From contig FN649752.1 in NCBI GenBank assembly GCA_000310025.1, positions 3,046,157 to 3,098,915 of the forward strand: 52,759 nucleotides of DNA. Direction: 5' to 3'. Position 1 is the first letter of the stretch; the number at the start of each line of letters is the position of its first letter. The stretch comes from Ectocarpus siliculosus (lineage: Eukaryota > Sar > Phaeophyceae > Ectocarpales > Ectocarpaceae). Under the pieces are notes generated by a model. It had not been told where the DNA came from. It made no database searches and saw only the letters and a list, made by a program, of their open reading frames with translations. This document shows positions 1-11,027 of this stretch, piece by piece. Both the position numbers and the translations under genes were made by a program.

Positions 1-416
1 AAGCGCCGTGAGGTATTTGGCGAGTCGCATGAAGGGTGAGCTGCATCCTGCTAAGGGTGTTCGGCATCTTGTGCTTACTTCCTTGCGTACGGATGACAGC
101 TGCGTATGACTTAATTTATTTTCTGGTGCTTTCACTTCCAGAGACAGTTGTAAGCACTGTGTAACTGCCTCGAGGAAGCTTGACCATTTTAACACAACGT
201 GGTGCGATCATCCCCCGTTGCGCGGAGTGAGGTTTCTCGACCCCGCACAACATGATCTACTCGACCACCATTATGGTTACCGCCAAAAAAAAAACCAGAG
301 GTAAAAACAAATGACGGTAACCTGGTTGCCGAGTTCACGAAGTGAATTGGCTTGTTTTACAACGTCGTTGCCAATCGACGAAAACCCAATCCCGATGGCA
401 AACACCGAGTGGGGGG
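1..416 (+). repeat. Dispersed repeat family R1, copy 1 (5' end cut by window edge)
   Basis: This stretch is nearly the same as 19045-19577, 45467-46007 and 46008-46320. All copies share the segment beginning GCGCCGTGAGGTA, a GGTTACCG...CGGTAACC hairpin with an A-rich loop, and the near-palindrome CGTCGTTGCCAA[GT]CGACG close to the right end, followed by a G-run. No coding capacity was seen. The class is unknown. It is probably a non-autonomous mobile element. Confidence 0.8.
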
Positions 417-937
417 AAAGGGGACGGGTTAATTCATGTACTGTTCAGCAGAGGGAGCGGGGGAGGGATTGGTAGCGACAGGGAAAGAGAGCTGCGAAGA
501 AACAGAAGGAGAAACAACGGACAAAAAATAGGGCGCGATGGCCATTCCGAAAACGCCGGGGGGGGGTTGGGGGGAAGTTGGCAAACATGAAGGCAAGTAG
601 CTGAGAGAACCCAAACGCAGAAGCAAAGGACAACAAAATGGGGGAGGGATGAGAACGAGAACAAGAAGAAGCCGTACAACACTCGTTTGGTGGATACTTC
701 TGTTGATGCTTTGAGCCGCTCTCCCGGGCTCTCAAGGGACTGACGGTTTCGACCAACTACTCTAAAAAAGGCGTGGTCGTTATTTCGGCGACCGGGGCGG
801 CCGCTTTCTACACGCAGACCCAAATCAAATACTTTTATCTCTGCATACAGCACGGACGGCCGCGGTGTGTGTTCCATCACCGGCGAAACTGAGACCCTGC
901 GCGTTTGTTTGGTTTCCTTTCGTTTCTTTTTCTCCAG
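417..937. other. No gene recognised
   Basis: Purine-rich DNA follows the R1 copy. The open frames on both strands here are short, overlap each other and match no family I recognise. It may hold the promoter or upstream exons of the ZZ-finger gene. Confidence 0.4.
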
Positions 938-1710
938 GCGTCGACGCTCATGGCGGGAACGTTCAGAATGGCTGCGGCAAGAGATTCACGTGGAGTCGAG
1001 CACGGCCTTACCGAGGCGATCGGGGAGAGTGCAAGGCAACGGTACGTCTGCCGCCGAGCCGAAAGCATGCCTCCCTAGGACGCGGAATCTCCCCCAAGCG
1101 GCATCGTGGAACCTCTCAACGAACCGGCGTCGCCGTTGTGCGCGGAGTTGTTAATCATTCTTCGATTCACCCGTGGATCTTGTCAGCGGAGGCTCACTGC
1201 CCCGTGATGTTTCGCGCTGGTACGGCGAGACAGAAGACGCCCCATTAAAACAATTGATTAAATTAGACTGTTTTTCTCCCTCCCAACTCCGAAACTATCG
1301 TGCGACTGCTGTCTCTCCTCCCTGCCGGAGAGGCCACCCCTTAATCCCTCTTACCTGCCCTCCACGCTCTCATTCGCTTGGTTTTGGGCACAGCCGTTCA
1401 CGGAGCTTAGCAAATTAACGAGACTTTCCTCCCTCCCCTACCCCCTCTTGCTGTCCTCCACGCTCACATTCCCGCTTGGTCTTGGGCACAGCCGTTCACC
1501 GAACAAGAGCCGGCGGCGGCGGCTCGCTCGAGGCACTTCATCGCCGACGGGATCGCCCTCCGGTGCGACCGCTGCCACCGGGACGTCGTCGGCCCCCTCT
1601 TCCGCTGCGTGCACTGCCCATCGTTCGCGTGCTGCCTGGAGTGTCAGGTCAGTTTTTTGTTTTCAAGGAGAAGACATATTGATGCCATCGATTTTTTTCC
1701 CCGACTCCGC

Positions 1711-1748
<38 letters not shown>

Positions 1749-2743
1749 TACATACATGGTGTTTTGTTGGAGGAACTGGTGGCAAGGACGTAGTGGCACG
1801 GTCTGTGACTCACGCGTGCAGTTGTTGCGGAGTACCGGTCATCTTGTGTTGTTGGGCGTGTGGGCTGACTACTGTACGTTTTGCCAGCGGTCATCTGGGT
1901 CCAATGGTTGGCAGCTCGCAACGCTGGGCTCGGTTAGATACCATGAGTCTTTCATTGTCGTGAGTGTGTAACACACACTGATAAACATGTGTGTTTTTTG
2001 TTATCCACGGACAAAAGTATGCTGCGTTTTACGGCATGGTCTAGTCTACATGAGCCGCGGTGCGTCAAGGCGAATAAATGACCAAGGGTCGGGCTGGGCG
2101 ATGCAGTCAGCGCCCGCGCTTATGAAGTCGATGCTCAGCACCATATCGAAACTTAAGAACTTGAGCAACATGTTTGTGAGCCCCGTTAATTAAGAACCCC
2201 TTACAATACATCCTGGTATACATAGCGGCCATTTGTGGGTAACTGCAACACCCCAGCCCCGGCCAAAGCTACGAATAGAGGTCCTTTAAGGTGTGGGCGC
2301 TATGACTGTAGCCCTCCGTGTAGACCTTCTCTGCAACGCCTCCCTAGACCTGCTAGACTACATACGAACATACATACACGAAGTGTGACGGATCTCTGTC
2401 GTTTTCGCTGTGCAAGTCCGTTCTCTCGCTGCTTGCGAAGGACATCTGAATCTGAATCTGACGACAACGCCAGTGTGGCGTCAGCGCCAACACAGAAACG
2501 CTAGTTTCGACAGACAGCTCCCCCTTCCCCCCACCCCCCGGGAAACCTGCGGTGCAGGACGTCGCCAGCAACGACCCACGCCACGTGCATCACATCTTTC
2601 GTGTGGTGAATGGAGATAAGGAGCAGAATGCATCCTCGCCGGAATCAGGAGCACCAGCAGCAGCAGCAGCAGCATCACGAGTAGCGGCACCACCAGACGC
2701 AGCAGCAGGGAATATTGGGCAGAGGACGAGGCTGCGGCCGTAG
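938..2743 (+). CDS. ZZ-type zinc finger protein (partial model)
   Basis: The two supported exons are 1492-1647 and 2558-2743. The first follows TTGGGCACAG and ends GTGTCAG/GTCAG. It reads in phase 0 through DGIALRCDRCHRDVVGPLF, then further CxxC and CC..C pairs, the cysteine pattern of a ZZ finger. The second follows GGTGCAG in phase 0 and supplies the histidine end of the finger (NDPRHVHHIFRVV), then a Ser/Ala-rich tail and a stop at 2741-2743. ZZ fingers bind zinc and usually recognise proteins, for example histone tails or degrons. A possible upstream exon lies at 938-1041, after a long pyrimidine tract, with an ATG at 950; its phase does not join directly to 1492, so at least one exon is missing from this model. 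The first intron carries a (CCG)n run near 1710-1746. Confidence 0.6.
1343..1499 (+). repeat. Duplicated 3' splice-site segment
   Basis: A segment of about 57 bp ending GGTTTTGGGCACAGCCGTTCAC at 1399 is repeated about 98 bp later, ending at 1499. The second copy provides the acceptor of the ZZ exon. Using the first acceptor would shift the frame, since 98 is not a multiple of 3. Confidence 0.65.
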
Positions 2744-4828
2744 CGGTAGCAGGGCACGGTATGGTTGACATGGATGTCAAGCGACCTTTGGTGTGAAAAT
2801 ACCTCTGCGAGTTGGGAAGCTTTGCATCACGTCGAACTCAATACACGTACTTTTAATCTCGGGGACGGGCCGCACGAAGGGAAGCGGAGCGGCACCGCAG
2901 CAATCACCGCAGCAGCAAAACAGCTCGTTTGATATGTCAGGTCAATCGCGCTGTGGGAGCTGGGTCTGCGTTCGGCGCGTCGACGACCGGGGCCACTCAT
3001 GCCGCCGCCCCTCGACAGCAAGGGCGGGCCGCTTATTGCTTAGGCCGGACCCCGGTTGTCGGCATTGTACATTGTGAGGGGGGGGGAGAGTGAGGTCTCG
3101 GGGGAATTATGGGCATTCCTCTTGTGGTTGTCTCTCATATGGTGTGGAGAAGATGATGAATTGGAGTGTAAATGTCTTGCTGCATGTGGCGTTTGAGATG
3201 TTGAGCGTTGTCACAGCGCGCGCGCTAACTGTTGGTGATGATGTGCTATTATAATACACAGCAGTTGGCAAGTGGGTGTGTTTTGCAGTTATTGCCTGGA
3301 GAGAGAGAAAAAAAAAAGGGATTTTATACCATTAACCCCTTGACTACGGGTGGGTCTCTCCTGTGACGAGCTGTTGGCACCGAATCCACGTTGTGTTGCT
3401 CCTTCGATTCGCCGCCGGGCTAGATGAAAACATTTGTGGGATGGATCCCTGGGCTTGATTCAGATTGATGTCAATGTTCCTCCGTGGTGTATCCTGTGTC
3501 GCGGGGTACCATGGGTGCCGTGTTGTTTTGTAGCCCTGAATGTAGCTGGACGTGGTAGTTTTAGCAGAGTACCTTGTGAGGAGTCTCGAAGCACAATAAA
3601 AACCGTTGTATCATCCAGTACGTCAGACCGCGTGTGCGAGAGCAAACACCGAACGCAGCCTGCGCAGCGCTCGGACGCCCCCAGCAGCTATTCTTAGCGC
3701 AAGAAACACTTTCGTATGATAGCGATACGACACGATGCCATATCATCGTTCCAAATTTTTGTCTGCGGCCCCCCTTCCTCCGAAACGGTGGCCGCAGTTA
3801 CATTCTTGGAATCTTGGAATGGAAACAAGCGGAACAAAGAGGTACGGCACCACAACGAAAACTTGGTCTCCACGTAAATGGAGTGCGGATCAGCACAAAG
3901 CACGAAATGCAAACCTTTGGTCGTCTCGCCTACGCGACTACCACCGCCACCGCCTCTCAACTTTCTCCCATGCCGAGCCCCATTTAGTTTGCGCCGGCTG
4001 GGAGGCGACACAGACAAGAAGACCAAGCCGCTCTTAAAATCAATGCGGAGCGTGCAGGTGTGGACGGGGGTGAGTTATCGGGGCTTCGGTGATGACCTGA
4101 GAAAGAGACGAGCAGGTTGTACCCCCGCACGCCCGGTCCAACACATTGGTTTCTTAGTTTTTGTAATCCCATTTATACTCTGGACGTTGGTTACACCGTT
4201 CGGTACAACTTCTGGACGCACCGGCCGGGATTACCCACACACACACACATGAGAACAACAATAAAAAAAAGGCCTGGACGACAGAATAATTCCGGAATTT
4301 TCTTGCGGGCTGCCAATGGACCGGCCGACGCCGAACTAACAGCGCAAGAATGACACGCATGCCAGAGGTACGGTCAAATGAGGATGATTGTGGAGATGCA
4401 AGTCAAACCGATTAATGCATACAAATACAACACGGTTAAAATGTCGAGAACACGGTTAAATGTCGAGAAAAAGAAAAAGTAGAAAGATATCACTCTCTAG
4501 TGTGGGACATCCACACACCATAGAAGCGCAGCACGTAGCTGCTGAATAGTTCCCCTCTCATTCTACCCTAAGCCTCTGCAACCCATAAGAATTCCAGCTA
4601 AACGTGTCACATACCAGCATTCGAATCCACCAACGTGGACGCAGGCAGCAGCGTGCGTTGTGAATACAAGACCGTCCGTCTGTGCGCAGCCAGCATACGG
4701 GGCAGCGACAACACCACGAACGTCAATTCCCCAAAACCCTGTACACTCAAAAAACATTTTTAAAACGTTTTTCGTCTCATACCCTTGGAGAGGGTACGAT
4801 ATGTACACCATTCGATCGCTACATGTAA
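2744..4828. other. Intergenic region between convergent genes
   Basis: This lies between the 3' ends of the ZZ gene (plus) and ZMYND10 (minus). No exon with domain similarity was found. It has a 17-20 bp direct duplication (AACACGGTTAAA..TGTCGAGAA) at about 4430-4470. I looked on the minus strand for the C-terminal MYND finger expected for ZMYND10 and did not find the paired CxxC pattern. Confidence 0.5.
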
Positions 4829-7800
4829 CTATGCGCGGACCGACGAGGACGGTGCTTCACCGCCCCTTCCGCCGGCGCCGCCGCTACCCCCTCCCCAATC
4901 CTTCTCGCGCGAGGCTCCGGCCTCCGCCTTTGCCGCCCGCACGGCCTCCACCGCCGCCGCCGCCTTTTCCGCAGAAGCAGCGACAGCGCCGCGTTCTTCG
5001 AGCTGACCCTCCCCCGCCCCGCCGCCCCAATCCTCAAGCTCCCCGGCTGAGAAGAGGGCAGCGGCGCTCTTGACGTCGGGATCATCGGCGTCATCGTAGG
5101 TGCAAAAGGCACCGCCGCCACCCCCGCTAGCCGGTCGTTTCGACGTGGCCCGGAGAGCTAGGGCGTCCCAATCGTGGCCCCGCGTGAGGCTCTGGCGTAC
5201 CTTGGGGATCTGCTCCATCAGGAGGCTGCCCGTCGTGCCCATGCTGGGCGGTTCTGGGACCTCCATGATCGTGAGCTCGTCCATGTACCTGGCGGTCCGC
5301 GAGTCACGTGGTTTTTGTGTGGTTTAGCGTTGGTTGTAGGCCGGAGGAGGGGAGTGGAGCCAGCCGTCCTTGCCTACTGACAGCATTGCATCGATAAATG
5401 CGGAGAGATGCGTTCCGTTTCGTGAAGAATTAGTCGCGCCGCATCAGCACCGAGACAAGGTTGCTAGGTACTCTCCCACCTGCTGTCCCGCCGGTGTCAA
5501 CAGCGACCGCAGCAGATTCGACAACCCGTCCCCTTTCTGAACCATTCGCAGTGAAGATATCAAATTTGCGGGAACCTCCACCTCTTGTTTTTCTTCTCTT
5601 ACCTCTGTACGGAAGCCAGCACCGGCAGCTGATCCAGCAGGATGTCGTTGAGGTACTTCCGAACCCTAAGAATGTTGTTCTTTCTCAAGGAGTTGAAGTG
5701 GTACCGCTTCCGGCACTCCTCCTCACACATGAGGTGGTACATGGCAAGCCAGACCTGGTGGGGGTGGGGCGGGGGGGGTGTACTCTTATGTTTTGCATGC
5801 CTTAGCGTTAGACGATTGACCACGCGCCGTGGGGTGGGGTGCGGTGCGGAAACAGGCATTTAGTTGCGAGGGGGGGTGCGCGGTTCTAAGGCGGGGGGGG
5901 TAGGGTGATCAAGTTGTCTCGCGTGTCTCATTTGAGTCATGTGATACTTTCCCGTGCTTTCGAGGTGGCCAAATTGGCAGGGGTGGAGGGGGATACTCAC
6001 GTGAACGTATGCCATAGTCACTATAACCTTGACCTCGCAACCCTACAATGCCGGGGCGGAGCGATATGCCGGGTTTTCGCCGGCCCAGGCTAGGTTTCAC
6101 AACGAGCAACCGGAAGCTGGTCACCACCCTTGCGTTTGACGGGGGTAGCAGGGCGGCTACCAACATAAGTCGTAAAATCACCGCGTGATTGATGTAGGGA
6201 AGGTGCCCAATGACAAATTGGGAGGGACGTTCGACCCTCGGTCCACGAGAAGCCAATAAATAGTTTCAATCGACTGAACAAAACAGTTCACGCTTGTGCA
6301 CGGTGCGCTACATAGTGCAACGGCCAAGTAAAAAAGGGAATTTGGTCTCTCCACCTTCTGCACAAGTACAACGTACCCGCGACTTGCACCGGTGTGTGCC
6401 AAGGTGGAGATGGAATGCGTCTTTGTTCGAGATCACAACTTTGACGACCGCTCATTGGCACACTGTATAGCAACACACCCCGCAGTACATACCCGCGCGA
6501 CTTTTACTGTGAGAAACGATATAAAAATTATCCCAAACGGACGACCGCTTATTGGCACACTGTATAGCAACACACCCCACAGTACATACCCGCGCGACTT
6601 TTACTGTGAGAAACGACATAAAAATTATCCCAAACGGACGACCGCTCATTGGCACACTGTATAGCAACACAGCCTACAGTGCATACCCGCGCGACATATA
6701 TTGTGAGAACATATATATCTCCCTTGAGGTGCTGCTGTGGGAAACGAACGGTCTTCTCTTGCCTGTCCCTCAGTCTTGGTGACCTGCAGCAGGTCGGCGG
6801 CCGCCACGGTCCTCCACTCGAAGTCCACGAACTTCTGCCAGGTGCCCTTGTATCAAAACAAAAACATAAACAAATGAAAAAAAAAAGATATTAAAAAAAA
6901 CACACACACCAAGTAAACAAAAAAAAACACAGCGAAACTAGAAATTAGCGTGTGGCCGAGGACCAAAGTATGCACATGCCATGGGCCCCACAAGCTAAAG
7001 TCGGCAGACGACGTGCGTCCCGCTCGCTGACTACCCCTCCCCAAGATCTCTCCGTCCCAGCATTGTAGGGATTCGAGATTAATGATCTAACGACTACGGC
7101 ACGCGTTTACACCCCCCCCCCGTCCCCCATAATCCCAACCTTAGCCCCTCCCGTTGGAAAACCTGGCTTTTCTCCGATAGATACTGCTGCCGATTGCATG
7201 CACATACAGTAGTGGTCCCGGTATAATGCCGGTACGATCCAGCCGATTTTCACCGGCATTACTGCGGGCAGCCGGCATTATTCAGAGCATGAAAGACAAC
7301 TTCAACGTTCCGTCTGTGACAGACGATTCCACCGGCATTATACAGGGAAACCGGCATTGTTCGACCGGCACAATACCGGAACCACCACTGTACCTCTTCT
7401 GCCCGCCTGGTCCAAGGCGGGTTCTCCACGAGGATAACCAGGCCGAGAAGCACGTCGTGGGTGTCCAGCACTCTCGTCATGACCCCGAGGGGAAGGCGGT
7501 GCAGGTGCTCGCACAGGAAGCGGAGGAGGGCCACGGCCGTCACGCACACCCGGAACTCCGTCTCCTCCTGGTAGCCCCGGACCTGTAGGCCCGGCCGCCC
7601 AGCCAGCCCCGTTCGACGTGACCAAAAAATGACACAACGGGGGCAGAGAGAGAGGCCGTTCACTGATTGGTTGATGCCAAGACTGGTGTCGAGAAGAAGC
7701 ACGAAACCATGCGCGCGCATGGATGGGTGGATGAATGGAGGCGTTGTGCTTCGACAAGGGGCAAAACGGAGGCACTGCGGCGGGACGGTAGTCTTGCAGA

Positions 7801-10800
7801 GAGAAACTAAAAAAGGAAAACTAGATGGTGATAAAAACAAAGAGCGTGTGATCTACGTGTGACCCCCTGCACATGTGTGTGCTCATACAGTTATGTAGAG
7901 TTGCTATGGAGCATGGGGAATCAACAAGTTTTGTCCTTCAACGACAAATGCGAAAATCCCGCATGGTAGTCTGCACGCATGGCATGAATCGTCGACACCG
8001 TGAGCGGGCCGTCCCTATTCTTTCAGCACGACGAAACGACGCGGCCGGCTGGACAATCGAAACCCAAACCGCAACTCAACAATCGAAAAGAACATACGTC
8101 CTGTGTTTGCCTTCCTCCAGGGTGACCCCGGCTGGTGCTTCAAACGTATCTCAAAAGGTTTACATGGACACCCAGAACAGATGAAACGAAAAAACAACAA
8201 CACACACGCACAGTGTGTTGTACGATGCTAACAACGAAACACACAAAATACGCTGAGACTGACGTATTTTCATTGGTCAGCCGCTTATCGCGGTCGATCC
8301 TATCCTAACAATAATAACAAAAACACACACACACATTCACACACAACACTCTGGGGCTGACGTATTTTCATTGGTCAGCCGCTTATCGCGGCCGATCCTA
8401 TCCCAACAATAAAAACAAAAAAAAACACATACACATTCACACACAACACTCTGAGGCTGACGTATTTTCATTTGTTAGCCGGTTAGCGCGGTCGATGCCA
8501 ATGATAAAAAAAAACACACACACATGATACACAACGCACTCACCTCTTCGGCCGGAGAGAGCTTAGCGAGCCTTTCCTCAATGTCCTTCGCCACCTCCCG
8601 GGCATTCCGCGGTTTGCTCGAGGCCCGCCTGAAAGGGCAGGGATCAGCGAAGCACGCGCGAAGTTTCGCCGCAGGAACGCACAGAGTATTCTTGGAGTGC
8701 GTTGTCGTAATTTAGCGCACCTACATACAATCGACCGCGTGCTGCTACAAATCTAAGTTGGACAAGCCACGTGCGTGGATGCCTAATGGCGAGGGAGTAT
8801 CCCGGCAAGCAGTAGTGTAACGGCCGACGCTACCGTTTCGAGCTCTAAAATAGCTTGCCAGGAAAGCCTACTACCACAGCTGGTAGTTGCCAGCCGGCCA
8901 TCAGACACACTCCGCATTTCGGTACAAATACGATTACGCCGCGCACAGGCAGAGTACAACAAAAATAATCACATGAACCCTTCCAAAAAACACACACACA
9001 CATGCACACACGCAAGACAAAAGCGCTCCCACGAACGGACAGAACACCCACCCGGAGATAAGCATGGTCATCTTGCGAGCGCAGTAGTCGGCGAGCTCCA
9101 TGAGGAGGTCTCCTCCCGCCTGCTCGCAGATGTGCCCGTGGAACAAGGCGACCTGCAGGAGGTTCGCGAGGGTGGCCTCGTGGTAGAGGGTGAAGTAGAG
9201 CCGCATCGTGCACTTGCCCGACCTTGCTCGCTCCGTCTCCAGCAGCCGGGGAAGAACGAACTGCCATGACGTCATCATAAAAAAAAAAAACGTGGGTGGG
9301 GCGTTTTGGAAGGAGGGAGGGTTTCTCAATCGTTTGCACGGCTGTGGGTCAGTTGGGCAGGAAGGGGGATAGATGTTGTTGCTGTGCTTCCCCGTGGCGG
9401 GACAGGGTGTGGGTATTCAGCTGTCAGTCCCAGTCCTGCTGTCTCGGAAGAACGACCAGCAATGGCCGGTATCGCGGCATGGAGCATGAACCTGCTTCAC
9501 GACGAGAAACGTCAACGTTTCCGTGTGCTTGTATTTCATGCCACCTGCGGTGCTGTCGTGGTAAAGCCTGTCTGGTCTTGGAGGCAACCTTCTTGTTCGC
9601 GCTTCGGACTTGAAACGAAACAAAACAACGCTTCATGGGTCTACAAGGACAGCCGTGTGCTCATGTACCTCAACGCCAGCTATTCACGTACGTTCGTCCA
9701 CAACTACGCAAAAAATCTATCGCGCCCGCTGCCCTCACGACGAGCATCGGACACGCAACACGCAAGAGCAGCAGTACAGAGCAGCCCGTCTGCAGAACCC
9801 TTGGTAAGAACGGTTTGCCGCTAGTGACAGGACTAGTAGCTAAATTTCATATCGCCAGCCAAGACGGAGCGTGAACCAGCAGCTAAACGCGAGGGTGTAC
9901 ACACCCCGCCAGTGCTGTTTGCTGTCACCAACCTCCTTCCACGCCTCGATGGCCAGCAGCTCGTGCACGACGACGCCGAGCTTGTCGAACGTCAGCAGGG
10001 CCTCCAGGACGTACTCGTCGGATCTCGCCATCGCACTCTGGTGAGCCTGAAGGTTGAGCTTGGCCAGTCGGCGGTTTTGCTCGAACCAGCTGCAAAGTCG
10101 CACGAGATTTCAGGTGGGGCGCGTGGTTGGGGGGGGGGGATCGGTGGCGTAGCACAGTGCAGTAGGGGGCCCGCCCGATGTAAGGTTCAAAGGGCAGGCA
10201 AACACAGGCCTTAAACCGGGACACCCGGCACTATTCAGAGTAGAAGACAGTTACTCAGTCTGTGCCAAGCGATTTCACCGGCCTTATAATGGGCAGTTGA
10301 CCTTGTTTATGGGGCCATATATCTGCCCCCCTACTGTGTTGGCAAGGGCAGAACAGGGGAGAGGGATGGCCAGGGCGCCATCCAACTTACCGTGAACAGG
10401 TTGAGTCTATGTAGAAATATTTGACTTGTCCATGATAGCCGTGGAAAGGTAGGCGAAATCGTCCCCGCACTTGAGTACATGCCGTCAGACGGCAGAGGCA
10501 CGAAGGGAGCAGTGCATGCTAAAAACAGTGCGCAAGTAAACCTAGAACGTTTGAACCTACCAATTGAACGCGTACGTACGTACCGGTGAGAAACCAGGAA
10601 GACGGGCTTCGCTGCATCGCACTGCTGCTGTCCTGGTTCACACAGGCTACATACCGCTGCAGGCTTTGTTCGGGTTGCTTCCGAGATTAGTACACCCCTC
10701 GCACTTGCACTGCTGTTGCGCTACACCTCACCCCAACTCGGGAGCTTGGACGACAGAGATCGCTTCAGATGTACCACGTGGTGTATGAGGTTCCATGGAT

Positions 10801-11027
10801 GGGGCTACAGCAGTACCGCACGTCTTGTGCGCGCACAGCAGAAAGAGCAGTCATGAGAGAGAGAATTCCTTGTTTTCGCACCTGCTGTTCCCAATCTCTT
10901 CAATAGAGAACTCTCGCAAGCTCTCCACAAAGTGCTCCGCCTCCTCCACATACAGAACCGGCGCTGCGTTCGCTGCCCCCGCGTACTCGTTTTCCTGTAT
11001 CGGTGTGTGCAGTGCCGACCCGCTCAT
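4829..11027 (-). CDS. ZMYND10: ZMYND10 orthologue, axonemal dynein assembly factor
   Basis: Minus-strand exons in coding order are 11027-10882, 10089-9933, 9260-9052, 8628-8544, 7582-7394, 6846-6763, 5754-5603 and 5288-4829. They join in frame to 493 residues plus stop. The product aligns along the helical body of animal ZMYND10. Landmarks are LNLQAHQS and LLAIEAWKE (exon 2), YHEATLANLLQVALFH and ELADYCARKMTML (exon 3), HRLPLGVMTRVLDTHDVLL and NPPWTRR (exon 5), WRTVAAADLLQVTKTEGQ (exon 6), VWLAMYHLM and ILLDQLPVLASVQ (exon 7), then LLMEQIPKVRQSL (exon 8). In animals ZMYND10 acts in the cytoplasm with chaperones to preassemble ciliary dynein arms. The usual C-terminal MYND zinc finger is not seen; exon 8 instead runs into a Gly/Ala/Glu-rich tail. 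Intron 6 has a GC donor (GGACAG/GCAAGA). The gene is divergent from the gene at 12514. Confidence 0.9.
5983..6097 (+). repeat. Diverged fragment of repeat family R1
   Basis: This lies in ZMYND10 intron 6. It matches the left part of R1 (GACCTCGCA-CCCTACAATGCCGGG and ..GCCGGGTTTTCGCCGG) with scattered differences, so it is an older copy than those at 19045 and 45467. Confidence 0.6.
6443..6710. repeat. Tandem repeat, 97-bp unit, about 2.8 copies
   Basis: Units begin CGACCGCT at 6445, 6542 and 6639, exactly 97 bp apart. Units 1 and 2 are almost identical; unit 3 decays after about 6690. The array lies in ZMYND10 intron 6, close to exon 6. Confidence 0.9.
7207..7390. mobile_element. MITE with Tc1/mariner-like ends (TA target duplication)
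   Basis: A 184-bp element with inverted ends CAGTAGTGGTCCCGGTAT on the left and, in reverse complement, CAGTGGTGGTTCCGGTAT on the right. It is flanked on both sides by TA (7205-7206 and 7391-7392). The inside repeats the ACCGGCATTAT motif in both orientations. It has no coding capacity. It lies in ZMYND10 intron 5, and its right end touches the 5' splice site of exon 5. Confidence 0.8.
8261..8520. repeat. Tandem repeat, 98-100-bp unit, three copies
   Basis: The motif GACGTATTTTCATT recurs at 8261, 8359 and 8459. Units end in AC-rich stretches (ACACACAC), and the third unit is the most diverged. The array lies in ZMYND10 intron 4, immediately downstream of exon 4. Confidence 0.9.
10160..10336. 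mobile_element. Diverged MITE related to 7207-7390
   Basis: Its ends are CAGTAGGGGG and, reversed, CAGTAGGGGGG. The inner segment resembles the element at 7207: both have GGCA-TATTCAGAG, then a GAAAGACA-like stretch, TCTGTG and CGATT-CACCGG. No clean TA duplication remains. It lies in ZMYND10 intron 1. Confidence 0.55.

Noticed and set aside
6443-6710. Regularly spaced repeats that could suggest a CRISPR array
   Set aside because: The whole 97-bp unit is repeated with no unique spacers, there are only three copies, and the host is eukaryotic. It is a plain tandem repeat.
7259-7840. Minus-strand frame of 193 codons as an independent gene
   Set aside because: Only 7394-7582 is conserved, as ZMYND10 exon 5. 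The rest is intron read-through, including the MITE.
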